A stretch of 64,000 bases of DNA, taken from positions 1-64,000 of the forward strand of contig CBDCME010000073.1 of assembly GCA_965218865.1 (NCBI GenBank), given 5' to 3'. How positions within the stretch are numbered: position 1 is the stretch's first letter; every line of letters begins with the position of its first letter. The position numbers and the translations under genes are program-made. This document shows, piece by piece, positions 28,223 through 37,339 of this stretch. Source of the DNA: CBDCME01 sp965218865. Its GTDB lineage: Bacteria > Pseudomonadota > Alphaproteobacteria > JAAXGF01. A model generated the notes under the pieces. It saw only the letters and a list, made by a program, of their open reading frames with translations, had not been told where the DNA came from and made no database searches.

Positions 28223-28716
28223 TATTTTGGGATATTAGTAGCAACCGAGCCTGGTGGCTTTGCCGTAGAATGTCAGCAAAAAGACGGATCGGTAACATCT
28301 TTTAGATCAGACGTTGTTTTCAATTGCTTATGGGAGAGCAAGATCCATTTTGATCGAATGATGGGCCTGGACGGTGGAGCGGCACATAGTATTCGCCTCA
28401 AGTATGGCTTGGTGGTGAAGATGGAAAATCTTCTCCGACGCATGCAATCTTTTACCGTGATTCACGGCCCTTACGGCAATTTCGTGATTAGCCCTCACCA
28501 TGACAGAGCGTTTTGTTCCTGGTATCCGGTCTGTATGAAGGGGATGATGGACTATGGAGCTGTTCCCTAGGCATGGGAACAAGCATGTGAAGGCTGCACA
28601 AGTGATTCATTGATTGAAGAGCTAAGAACTAGCAATTTTGAGAATTTTCGAAACATAATTCCTCGGTTAAACCAGTTTGAAATTATTAGGGTCAAAGCCG
28701 GATTGATCCTTGCGGA

Positions 28717-30178
28717 GGCGATGTCCCATGCTCTGTTGAAAAAGGCGAGGCAGGCATGGTTGGGCTTCGAGGCTAGGCGGCCTCTTTGATGGTTTCAATG
28801 GCGCTTTTCGCTTTTGCCTTTTTCACGTGATCCTCGAGGGCAGCTCTGAGGATGGGGAGTTGCCGGTAGGCCTTGAGGCGACGGAGGTCTTTTGGGCTTC
28901 CAGGAGGCCGGCGGCGGTCCATCGCAAGGCCATCTCGACGTTGCGCCAGCGCTTGACATTGTGCTGCACCATCCTGACCGTTCCCAAGGCATTCTCGATG
29001 GCGTTGGTGCAGGCCAAGGAGCGCCTGAGCTTGGGCGGCAGGCCCAAGCGGATCACGGTGAGGATCTCATCCAGGCCCTCCAGGATGGAAGCCGAAACGC
29101 CGGGGGCCTCGGTCTCCAGGCGGCGCGCCAGGTTCTTCATGAGGCGTTCGGCTTTCTCGGCATCGTCTTGGTCCCAGGCTTGCCTGAGCGCCTTCTTGAC
29201 GCCGGCATGAAGGCTTTCGTCGAGGCGCTCGATGATGTTGCGGCCCTTGTGGACCTGGCAGCGCTGGAGGGCGGCCACCGGCCCGAAGGTCCGCTTGATC
29301 GCCTTGGAGAGCGCCTTGGCGCCGTCGACGATGAAGAGCCGGGGCACTTCCGGGTCGAGGCCGCGGGCGGTCAGGTTGTCGAGCAGCGCCTGCACCGTGG
29401 CGGCATTCTCCGTGGCACCTTCGGCCAGGCCTAGAACATGCTTCTCGCCCGCGCCGTCGATGCCAATAGCTGCCAGCAACACGTGATCGCCGACGTGCAG
29501 CCCGTCGATCTGGATGACCAGGAGATCGAGATCCGAAAGGTCGCTGGCCAGGAAGGCCTTCAGCTTCTTGCGCGTCATGGCCACGAAGCGCCGCGAGACC
29601 GCGGACTTCGAGGTCGCATCGCCCGCGCGTGCCGGCAAGTCGCCGCTGGCCTCGCCGGGCAGGCGCACGGCGCGCGCGTACTTGCGGGTCGAAACCGTAA
29701 GCAGCATGATGTTCATCGCCCAGGACTGCAAAAGCGCCGGGTCCGAGAGCAACTCCCAGCTCGGCAAGCTCATCTCCTTGCCCGCAAGATCGCGCACCCG
29801 CGGGCGCGTCAGCTTCACCTTGCCCCCGTGATAGGCAATCTCGCTCTGGGTTGTCCCCCAGCGATGGCCCTGCCGCTCGGCCGTGCGGGCGTGGCGCGCT
29901 CCGCAGAGCACCTCGCTATCCTCGTCCAGCATCTCGCCCAGGGTCTCCACCCCGGCCAACAGGCAAAAGCGATCCACGCTCATGCGCAGATCATCAAAAG
30001 CCTCCGGCAAGGCCGGCGGCAACAGCGGAAGCGGGATCTCCAACAGTTTCGAAAGGCGGCTGTTCCATGTAGTCTTGGTCATGGCGTCGTTCTCCTTGAT
30101 GGATTCAACACCCAGAGCCTAACGGTTCCAGGCGAATGACGCCTACCTCACTTTTTCAACATCAGCCGGGACATTGCC
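28717..30178 (-). mobile_element. IS256-family element copy 2
   Basis: Same tips as copy 1 (GGCGATGTCCC left, GGCAATGTCCC right inverted) and 6 bases longer near 30125. No target duplication is visible. Confidence 0.9.
28823..30082 (-). CDS. IS256-family transposase, copy 2
   Basis: 419 residues, intact, nearly identical to the copy at 14537. It has the same catalytic signature segments (VIQIDGLHVGDH, FIVDGAKALSK, ACTNAIENALG). Having two near-identical intact copies 13 kb apart in the same orientation allows homologous recombination between them, which would delete the whole block from nSTAND to the winged-helix gene. Confidence 0.94.
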   Translation of the reverse strand: MTKTTWNSRLSKLLEIPLPLLPPALPEAFDDLRMSVDRFCLLAGVETLGEMLDEDSEVLCGARHARTAERQGHRWGTTQSEIAYHGGKVKLTRPRVRDLAGKEMSLPSWELLSDPALLQSWAMNIMLLTVSTRKYARAVRLPGEASGDLPARAGDATSKSAVSRRFVAMTRKKLKAFLASDLSDLDLLVIQIDGLHVGDHVLLAAIGIDGAGEKHVLGLAEGATENAATVQALLDNLTARGLDPEVPRLFIVDGAKALSKAIKRTFGPVAALQRCQVHKGRNIIERLDESLHAGVKKALRQAWDQDDAEKAERLMKNLARRLETEAPGVSASILEGLDEILTVIRLGLPPKLRRSLACTNAIENALGTVRMVQHNVKRWRNVEMALRWTAAGLLEAQKTSVASRPTGNSPSSELPSRIT

Positions 30179-30520
30179 GGCAAACTTGTGTCCAGGAAAC
30201 CGGGTGCGATACAGCACGGTCCAACAGCGTTTCAATCGAAGACTTTAAAATTGCGGCGCGGAACTCCAATTTCCCGAGTATGGCAAAAATCGGTCGAAAC
30301 TCGCCCTGCCCCTGGGAGAGGCGCACTCGTACTGTACGGAGAGGGACCGGCCGCGGAGGGCGGTGGAAAAAATGCCGCCCGCGATGACGGATAAAAGAAG
30401 AAAAAGGATAAAGACCCGGGTACGATCAGGCCATCGACCGGTCAGCGCACAAGAAACAACCTCGAATCGCCTAGTGCATCGACCCAAACGGAGGCGACAG
30501 CCGAAGTTTGGAAAGTTGAT

Positions 30521-30593
30521 GCATCGACAAAGGCCTGGTGCACGGGGGCGTGAACGAAGTGAATGCGCCGGTGCACCAGGAGGTCGTCGATGC
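30521..30593. promoter_or_regulatory. long inverted repeat in the leader of the winged-helix/cold-shock gene
   Basis: GCATCGAC-N5-CCTGGTGCAC on the left pairs with GTGCACCAGG-N5-GTCGATGC on the right, with further pairing towards the loop (GGGGGCG/CGCCG). The stem spans about 29 bases per arm, 44 bases before the ATG at 30637. It could fold in RNA as a leader structure or bind a dimeric protein as DNA. Confidence 0.65.
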
Positions 30594-30636
30594 CTCGGCC
30601 GAGGCGATCAGAGGCGTTGGCGTTATGGGAGACCCG

Positions 30637-31752
30637 ATGATGAAGCAACTTGCCTTGGCATTTGCCCTCCTTTTTGCCGCGACGCCCGCGCGCGGCGTCG
30701 AGCCGTTACCCCATTACGGCAACGACCTGGATCGCGGCTACCGCGTCCCGATGGAGATCGACCGGCTGGCGGCCCTGCTCGGCGACGAGGTCCTGCGGGA
30801 CATGGTCTGCCGGCTCGCCCATGAGCGTTACGCCTTCGGGAACCTGAGTTCCGCCCTCGGCCTGCCCGAGGGGCAAGTGATGCGGCGGATCAATACCTTG
30901 CGCGGGTGGGGATTGGTGCGCACGGTGACTGGCGATCATACCATCGTCGAGCCGAACCCCGGCGACGGCGCCCAAACGTTGCGGCGGTGGGCGAACAGAT
31001 ATTGTTCGGAGGGCGATTCCTGCGGGAAACTGGTCGCTGACCGCCATAGGCCCGACAACCGAAGGCGCGACAGCCATAAGCCCGACAACCGAAGGCGCGA
31101 CAGCCATAAGCCCGACAGCCGAAGGAATGAGCGAAAGGAATCAGCCGTCGGTCGCGGCGGGGGCACGGGACACTTCAAAGAAGGATCAGCCCACGGACGA
31201 TATGACAAGACAACTAGGGGAACGGTTATATGGTACGACTCGGCCAAGGGTTATGGCTTCATTGGGGTCGGAAGAGGTCGCTCGAACGATGTGTACGTGA
31301 ATAAAAAAGCCGTCGAAAGCTCCGGTCTTTCCGATCTCAAGGAAGGCGTGAGGGTCACCTTCAAGGTGGTTCCCGACTGGGGTGGAAAGCTGACCGCGGT
31401 GAATTTGGCCATCGCGGACAGCCATAGGCCCCGCAACCGAAGGCCCGACAGCCAAAGCAAAGAGCTAAAGGAAACAGCCGTCAGTGGTGGCGGGGGCGCG
31501 TCGCACTTGAGCGAAGAATCGGCCCCGGGGGGAAAAGACAAGGGTACAAGAGGAACCGTTAAATGGTACGACTCGGCCAGGGGTTTTGGCTTTATCGAGG
31601 TCGGAGGTGGCTCGAAAGATGTGTACGTGCATAAAAGTGCCGTCGAACGCTCCGGTCTTCACGGTCTCAAAAAGGGCCTGAAGGTCATCTTCGACTTAGT
31701 TCCCAGCCGGGGTGGAAAGATCTCTGCAAACAATTTGATCGTCGTTGAATGA
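30637..31752 (+). CDS. exported winged-helix protein with two cold-shock domains
   Basis: 371 residues; GGGAGA precedes ATG 30637 (or 30640). Signal peptide MMKQLALAFALLFAATPARG. Residues ~22–130: winged-helix domain with LLGDEVLRDMVCRL, LSSALGLPEGQVMRRINTL, RGWGLVRTV, TIVEPNPGDGAQTLRRW and YCSEGDSCG. Residues ~132–170: basic tandem repeats (DSHKPDNRRR). Residues ~195–255 and ~300–370: two cold-shock domains, each with the nucleic-acid motifs GTVxWYDSAxGxGFI and DVYVxKxAVExSGL. Cold-shock domains normally bind single-stranded RNA or DNA in the cytoplasm, so their joining to a signal peptide is odd. The winged-helix domain is the same as in the proteins at 25176 and 37116. Confidence 0.85.
   Translation: MMKQLALAFALLFAATPARGVEPLPHYGNDLDRGYRVPMEIDRLAALLGDEVLRDMVCRLAHERYAFGNLSSALGLPEGQVMRRINTLRGWGLVRTVTGDHTIVEPNPGDGAQTLRRWANRYCSEGDSCGKLVADRHRPDNRRRDSHKPDNRRRDSHKPDSRRNERKESAVGRGGGTGHFKEGSAHGRYDKTTRGTVIWYDSAKGYGFIGVGRGRSNDVYVNKKAVESSGLSDLKEGVRVTFKVVPDWGGKLTAVNLAIADSHRPRNRRPDSQSKELKETAVSGGGGASHLSEESAPGGKDKGTRGTVKWYDSARGFGFIEVGGGSKDVYVHKSAVERSGLHGLKKGLKVIFDLVPSRGGKISANNLIVVE
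31037..31123 (+). repeat. 30-bp in-frame tandem repeats in the linker
   Basis: About three units of GACAGCCATAAGCCCGACAA-CCGAAGGCGC, each encoding DSHKPDNRRR or a close variant. A related half-unit (GACAGCCATAGGCCCCGCAA) recurs at 31422, between the two cold-shock domains. Repeat number probably varies between strains. Confidence 0.85.
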
Positions 31753-31770
31753 TTTGTGGCCCATCCCTTA

Positions 31771-32537
31771 GTCGTCCGTGAAGAACCCTGATTTCAAGCT
31801 GAAGCGGCGATTGGGTTTGCGGTGGGGTGCGAGATGTCGCTGAGGAGCGCGGCCAGGATTTGGACAAACAAACGCCTCAGCCATTTGAGGACAAGGCGGT
31901 AGTTGTAGCCGGCGCCGGCGAGGATGGCGTTGATCTTGTCGCCGTCGCGGCCTTTGAGGAAGTTGCGCCCCAGCCTGCCATCGCTCTTGAGATGTCCGAT
32001 CACGGCCTCGACGGCGGAGCGCCGCCTGAGCTCCTTCTTGATCGTCGGCGTGATGCCGCGTTTCTGGCCTGATCTAAAGACGCGGTGTTTGTTGGGGTGA
32101 CCCAGCGCTCGCAGACCTCCTCATCCGAGAGATCGAACATATGCTTGAGGATGTGCAGCCCAACCATCAACCGCGTCGGGACCCCCGGCCGACCCTCCTC
32201 CGAATACAAGGCTTCATAGGTCTCGTCGAAGAAAGTCCACGCGATCCGGCCCCCCAACACCACCAACTCGTGGCGCAGGTTGATGATGTTTTCGAACCGC
32301 GAGCGGAACAGGTCCTCTATTCCCGATGACACCTTGCGCGATGGCTTCATCACAGTTCTCCAATCCCAATCGACGGGAGCAGAGAATCACGTTCCGCAAC
32401 GGAAGGGAATCCCCAAAATCAATTATTTCAAATCACAAGCTTTTCAGGCCCAAAACCCGTTTTCTTGCAAATCCGATTACTTCGCCAAACCGAAAGAACT
32501 ACCAACATCAGCCGCTTACGCGTTCTTCACGGGCGAC
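31771..32537 (-). mobile_element. IS5-type element, internally deleted derivative
   Basis: 767 bases with both ends of the element at 22145–23710 (GTCGTCCGTGAAGAAC / GTCGCCCGTGAAGAAC), flanked by a 7-base duplication TCCCTTA (31764–31770, 32538–32544). About 800 internal bases are missing, joining CERWV of the transposase to the codons for PNKHRVFRSGQK out of frame. The transposase remnant cannot be functional but both ends are intact. Confidence 0.88.
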
Positions 32538-32544
32538 TCCCTTA

Positions 32545-32856
32545 GCTAAGCGTCCGGTTGGTCATCCCTGACCGCACCTTGGGGCTTCCTCAGTCCCGAA
32601 CCCGCCACAGCGGCACAGACCTCCCCAAGTAAGTCCGACCGCCTTCCCCGCACCCCTGCCGGATCCACAGCCCTTGATGGATCTGGACTTCGCGATCAGT
32701 GGCCCGCTGGTCCGGCCAAGGATGCCTCTTATCCGGTGGTCGCGGGTTTGCGCCACACTGCCTTCAGACGCCGCCTCGCGGTGACGCCCTTGTGCTATCC
32801 TTCACCTCCATGTAGGGAGGCCACCATTCAGGTTTTCTGAAACTGTGTCTTACAGT
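32545..32856. other. 312 bases without a recognisable gene
   Basis: The only open frame (− strand, ~60 codons) is rich in G, R and C and looks accidental. The sequence lies between the deleted IS element and a hairpin repeat. Confidence 0.5.
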
Positions 32857-32982
32857 CTGTTCGAAAACTCGCGGTACCGGCCCTCTCCCCCTCCCGGCCA
32901 CCCACATACTCTCGTGGGTGGCCGGGAGGGGGAGAGGGCCGGAACAAACGCAAAAAATGCACGGACGCTCATTTTCGAACAG
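32857..32982 (+). repeat. hairpin repeat family, copy E
   Basis: 126 bases from CTGTTCGAAAACTCGCGG to CATTTTCGAACAG. The central stem CCCCCTCCCGGCCACCCAC pairs with GTGGGTGGCCGGGAGGGGG across a short loop; this is the most symmetrical copy. Confidence 0.92.
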
Positions 32983-33164
32983 GCTCTTAGGGTATTAATG
33001 TTACGAATGCTGCAAGCAAGGTTTCCTCATCAAGATTGCCGTCATCGTGACCATAAGAACCGGAAGGTTCTGTAAATGTACAAACCGATAACAACCACGA
33101 TTAGGACGATGTAGAACCAGTAACCACGGAAAAAGTCGCCAATGGGAGGAATTTCGTCCGCAAA

Positions 33165-35593
33165 TTATGAAATCTCTTCTGCAAATTCTGAAATCTCTTC
33201 TTCCCAACCCGGCTCGTCTGGTCCGTCAATTATTTCCTCCCCATCTCTGCCGGTGTCGGAAGGCATGGCGTCGAACGTGGGGCCGAACAGGCTTTGAATC
33301 TCGGTTTCACTAACATCACCGAGTTTGGGCTGAGATTCCTCCGAATCGATTTGTAGCATTTTGTTGGCTTCGTTGAGGGTCACAGTTCCGGCCTCATTGG
33401 TGAACGTGAGTTCGCCCACCCCGCCGTCCTCATCTGCCAAAAGCACGATCACGATCCTACCGGCCTTGCGGATCGCCCCGTAGGTTCCCCCTTCTCCGAT
33501 GACGACAAAAGGCGCCCAGAACACCGGATGGGCGTAGTGCGGATTCGTCTCGTCGTCGATCAATGCCAGTTTTGCTCGGCGCAGGGCCTCCGAACGGCCA
33601 AGGTCCGGATCATTCGGAACGCGCCCGTCGTCAGCCTCTGTGCCGAGGTGGTTTCGACCGGCCAGTGCGAAACCAGCAATGCTCGGCTGCCGGCATAGAA
33701 AAACGCCTTGGCAAGACCAGGCAGACCTTCCGCCCCCGGGGTTCCGTCGGCCGCCGCCGTGTTGCCCGCCGACAACACAACCCAATCAGCGTTGAGCTTG
33801 AGCTGGGCGATCTCGCTCGCCACCAGCAGGCCGTCGTCTTCCTCGCTGGCTTCCTTGGGCGGTGTCAGCACCAGGGCCGGCTCGGCGATCCCCTCGAAAT
33901 CCCCCGCCAATAAGCCATGAGTCGCGAACGCCACGACCCGGTAGTCGGCGAGACTTTGGTTTCCCCGCACCAGCGGCTCGCGCGCTTCCTCGCCAAGATG
34001 CACCATCTCCGTCCCCGCCCCCAAGGCCGTCGCCATCGCTTCGAGTTCCTCCGAGGTTTCCGGCAGTCGGGCAAGACGGCGCACCTTCGAGACATCGGCG
34101 ACGCCGCCGCCGCGGGCAAACAGTCCCGCAACCTCGAACCCTCCACCCGGCCCCCCGTCGAGCAACGGGTCCCCATAACCGATGAAAGGCTTGGCCGCCC
34201 GGGTTCGGGCCGGGAAGAGGTGCAAGGCCCTAAGCGAGGACACCGACGGCAACACCGTCACGGCGTATTTGCGCGCCAGCCATTGGGTCTGGCTGTATTC
34301 CGTTAAGTCCTCGAATTCCCCTTGCGGTTCCTCGCTCACCAAAACCCCGAGCGGCAGACTCTGGAGGGCACCGTCGGGAACCACGAAGACATGGCGTACC
34401 CCTCCCAGAAACGGCTCCGACGGGCCTAGCAGTTTGGTGTAGAGTTCATGGGCCAATTGGGTATCGAAAGCCGGCAGGTCCTCCAATACCTCAACCCGGG
34501 ACAGCCCGGAACGAAGCTCGGCCACGGCATCCCATAAATCCTCGGCGCTGATCTCGATCGTGGAAAAACCAGTCTGATCACGCCGGACCACCCAGACGTA
34601 CGACTCCCCACCGCTGGCAAGATAGCTGACCAGAGCTTCGTCGGCTCCCAACAAGGCCCGCGCATCCGCTAGTTCAATTGGACGCGGATTAGCAAGCTCA
34701 CTGTATTCGGGGAATTCGTCGGCCAACTTCCCGTCGAGTTCGGCCAAACGCCTATCGAGGTCGGCAAGCTGGTGGCGCAGGTTTTCCTCGGCGGTGGCGT
34801 CGCGTTCCTCGGGGGCGGTGCTGACCGCACCAAAAAGGGCCGCATCAAGCCGCCGCCAACGTTCCAGGGTGTCCTGGCGTCGTCTGACAATCTCCGCGAG
34901 GGCATCGCTGCCAGCCGCGAACCGCGCCCCCATTCGTGAAACCGTCGCCGCGGTGCTCGTCGCCCGCGCCAGCTGGGCGACGCGGAAAGTTTCCGCCAGC
35001 AATTCGCTTCGTTCTTCCGGTTTCTCCTTCGCGTAGCGCGACGCAATTGCCACATGGTCTCGGAACACAAAACCGACACTGGCTTGCCCCGCGAATCCAG
35101 CGCTGGATTTTGATTCTCCACCACGAGCCGCCCGGCCGGCGTGAATCGTCGTCGCTCGGCGAATCTCGGCGAGCGCCTTTCCGTGGCGGCCCTGCCCATC
35201 ATACAGCCTGGGCAGGCTGTAGAGGCTCGTGGCGGCATCGGGATGCTCGGGGCCAAGGGCCTTCTCTCTAATCGCCAGCGAGCGCTTCAAGAGCGGCTCC
35301 GCTTCTCCGTAGCGGCCCAAATCTAGGTACGCCCTAGCCAGGGTGTTGGCAAAAGTCGCCGTGTTGGGATCGTCAGGCCCAAACTCCTCCTCGCTAAGCT
35401 CCAGCGCGCGTTTCGCGAAGGGAATGGCCTCGGCGTATTTGCCCTGTTGCCAAAGTGCCTTGAACCGGTTGAATTGCCCCATCAAAGCGTCGGACTGGGC
35501 CCCGGAGATCCCTGGCCAAATAACAAAAAGCGCGACCAGGATCAGCCAAACCGCGTGCACGGCACCCGCAACGTTTGTCAGGAATTCCCGCAA
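33165..35593 (-). pseudogene. TPR–CHAT domain protein with a frameshift
   Basis: Start 35593: a signal-type N-terminus (AVHAVWLILVALFVIWPGISGA) leads into TPR units (KYAEAIPFAKRALEL, PNTATFANTLARAYLDLGRY). A coiled region follows, then a CHAT peptidase domain (residues ~440–660) with the histidine motif VVAFATHGLLAGD. The second catalytic motif reads VVLSAGNTAAAD, with Gly where active CHAT proteases have Cys. Near 33620 the frame breaks: the − strand frame continuing NDPDLGRSEALRRAKLALI and HPVFWAPFVVIGEGG clearly belongs to the same domain and runs to 33165, ending in an acidic tail. The full protein would be ~808 residues. CHAT proteins cleave or signal in stress and defence settings; with Gly in place of Cys this one may be non-catalytic. 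Confidence 0.8.
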
Positions 35594-35630
35594 CCGAACC
35601 TCCTCTCACAAGCACCGCATTGGGCAGTAT

Positions 35631-35774
35631 CTATTCGAAAATGCGCATCCGCGCATTTTTTGCGTCTGTCCCTCTCCCCCTCCCGGCCACCCACGAGAGG
35701 TTGCTGATAGGGGTGGCCGGGAGGGGGCGGGGGCCGGGAGGAGGACAGCGCCGGCGCCGCGAGTTTTCGAACAG
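35631..35774 (-). repeat. hairpin repeat family, copy F (inverted)
   Basis: 144 bases, opposite orientation: starts CTATTCGAAAATGCGCAT, ends GCGAGTTTTCGAACAG. It lies just upstream of the CHAT gene. Confidence 0.9.
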
Positions 35775-35946
35775 ACTGTTTGGAAATCCGCCTGTCGAGC
35801 ACGTGGAATGGACGGAGGGCATGCTGGTGTTCTCCGACGGATAAGCGAGTCGGTGAAAGAAGCCGGTAGGTGGCAGGTGGAAAAATGATCGGGTCGGCAT
35901 TCATTTACATCAGTGATGATGGACTGCCAGTCAAGGCAATGGATTG

Positions 35947-37116
35947 TCAGATTTTGCCAGTGAGCGGCACGTGCCGGACCGAGAGCAGATTGCGTTTCGA
36001 GATACTCCCGTCCATGGCTTTCTTGACGAGCACGATTTGTTTGAGGTCAGCCGTTCCGTTCACCACCCCAACCATCCTCCCGCCGGGCACGAGCTGCCGC
36101 AGGAGCGTCTCCGGGATCCGGTCCATCGCCGTGGTCACGATGATGGCGTCGAACAGGCCTTTTTCGGTCCAGCCCCGAAAGCCGTCCGCGGCCCGCGGCT
36201 CGACGTTTAGAAAACCGAGGCGCTTCAGGCGTTCCGTCGCCTCTATGTAAAGGATTTCGACGATCTCGATGGAGTGGACCCTACTGACCAAACGGGAAAG
36301 TATCGCCGTTTGATAACCCGAACCGGTCCCGATCTCCAAGACCACCTCGTTCGGCTCCAGATCGAGGACCTCGGTCATGAGGGCGACGATAAATGGCGGC
36401 GGCATCCTTTGCCCGCCGGCGATCGGAAGGGCCTGGTTCTCGTAGGCCCGATGGCGAAGCTCGGGCAGTACGAATTCATGACGCGGAGTTTTGGAGATGG
36501 CGTTGCGCACGCCATCGCTCATCGTTTGTCGGCCGGTGAAGACGGAGGTGGCCAGCATATCGTCCTCGATTTCCGCCACCATCCGCTCGCGCGCCGAGGA
36601 ATAATCGGGATTGAAGACGAGGTTGTTTCCGGCGCTTAGGGCCTCCTTGCTGGCAACGCGTACTTCGTATACGTCGTCCCTATTGGCGTATACGTCGTCC
36701 CTATCGGCATCTCCGGCCGGTCGTCCGCATTCGTCGCCAAGGGGACAATATTTGACCGCCCAGCGACGCAGTGTTCGGGCCCCGTCGCCAGGCAGCGGCT
36801 CGACGATCGTGGTCGCCGAATCATACCGGACCATACGCACCAACCCCCATCCCTGGAGGGTTTTGACCCGCCGCAACACCTGCCCTTCGGGCATGCCGAG
36901 CGCGGAACTCAGTCTCCCTGGCGTGAAACGTTGTGACGACAGGCGGCACATGAGGTCGCGGAGCGCCTCGTCCCCGAGCATGGCGGCCAGTCGATCGAAC
37001 TCCATCGGGGCGCAATGGCGGCAGTCCAAATCATTGCCGTAGCGGGGAAACGGTTCGCTGGCTTCCGCGGGCGCGGCGGTAAGAATTAAGGCTACGGCAA
37101 TGGTGACTCGCTTCAT
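35947..37116 (-). CDS. exported winged-helix protein with isoaspartate O-methyltransferase domain
   Basis: 389 residues. Signal peptide MKRVTIAVALILTAAPAEA. Residues ~25–135: winged-helix domain nearly colinear with that at 30637 (FPRYGNDLD, MLGDEALRDLMCRL, LSSALGMPEGQVLRRVKTL, QGWGLVRMV, TIVEPLPGDGARTLRRW, YCPLGDECG). Linker with a doubled RDDVYAN/RDDVYEV from a 21-base duplication. Residues ~165–385: protein-L-isoaspartate methyltransferase with PPPFIVALMTEVL, the SAM motif VVLEIGTGSGYQTA, VHSIEIV, FDAIIVTTA and LVPGGRMVGVV. PCMT repairs aged aspartyl residues using SAM; with an export signal it would act in the envelope, where SAM supply is a problem. The domain match is clear, the location is inference. 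Confidence 0.85.
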   Translation of the reverse strand: MKRVTIAVALILTAAPAEASEPFPRYGNDLDCRHCAPMEFDRLAAMLGDEALRDLMCRLSSQRFTPGRLSSALGMPEGQVLRRVKTLQGWGLVRMVRYDSATTIVEPLPGDGARTLRRWAVKYCPLGDECGRPAGDADRDDVYANRDDVYEVRVASKEALSAGNNLVFNPDYSSARERMVAEIEDDMLATSVFTGRQTMSDGVRNAISKTPRHEFVLPELRHRAYENQALPIAGGQRMPPPFIVALMTEVLDLEPNEVVLEIGTGSGYQTAILSRLVSRVHSIEIVEILYIEATERLKRLGFLNVEPRAADGFRGWTEKGLFDAIIVTTAMDRIPETLLRQLVPGGRMVGVVNGTADLKQIVLVKKAMDGSISKRNLLSVRHVPLTGKI

Positions 37117-37339
37117 TCGCCTTCACACCACTCGCTGATGCGCCCTACCCGGCGCTCGGGGAACGACAACCCGAGCGGCGCAGCGTATATACTGCCATTT
37201 TTTGAGCAAAGTCACCACGAACGGATAAATTTGCTTCAGCCATTCCGAGCCATGTCTAAGGTCCTGTTCGATAAAGAATTGAGTAGTTTCAGTAACTTGT
37301 GATTCTATGTTTGTGTGCAACAAACATTGGAGACACAAA

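Larger units (their letters stand above)
25643..28716 (+). pseudogene. FAD-dependent oxidoreductase-like gene, broken by two IS630-type insertions, a stop and IS256
   Basis: Removing the IS at 25703–26871 and that at 27136–28222 leaves one open frame. It reads through SGSYYFRNLDNYYQDC, ERPKAIFENTAIPEYV, then ILIS-YFG-ILVATEPGGF and DVVFNCLWESKIHFDRMMGL. The second junction is exact with a TA duplication. A TAG at 28568–28570 is followed in the same frame by AWEQACEGCTSDSLIEEL up to the IS256 end at 28717. The segments resemble the substrate domain of DAO-type FAD oxidoreductases often found in surface-polysaccharide loci. The FAD-binding N-terminus is missing, so the 5′ limit is uncertain. 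Lower GC than the surroundings suggests acquired DNA. Confidence 0.6.

Noticed and set aside
27233..28570. Open frame of 445 codons on +
   Set aside because: Most of it is antisense to the IS630-type transposase; only the last ~115 codons (oxidoreductase fragment) are real.
30279..30390. SEC-C zinc motif (MAKIGRNSPCPW…)
   Set aside because: The start resembles the GRNxPCPC signature, but the second Cys is replaced by Trp and the remainder does not fit; too short to call.
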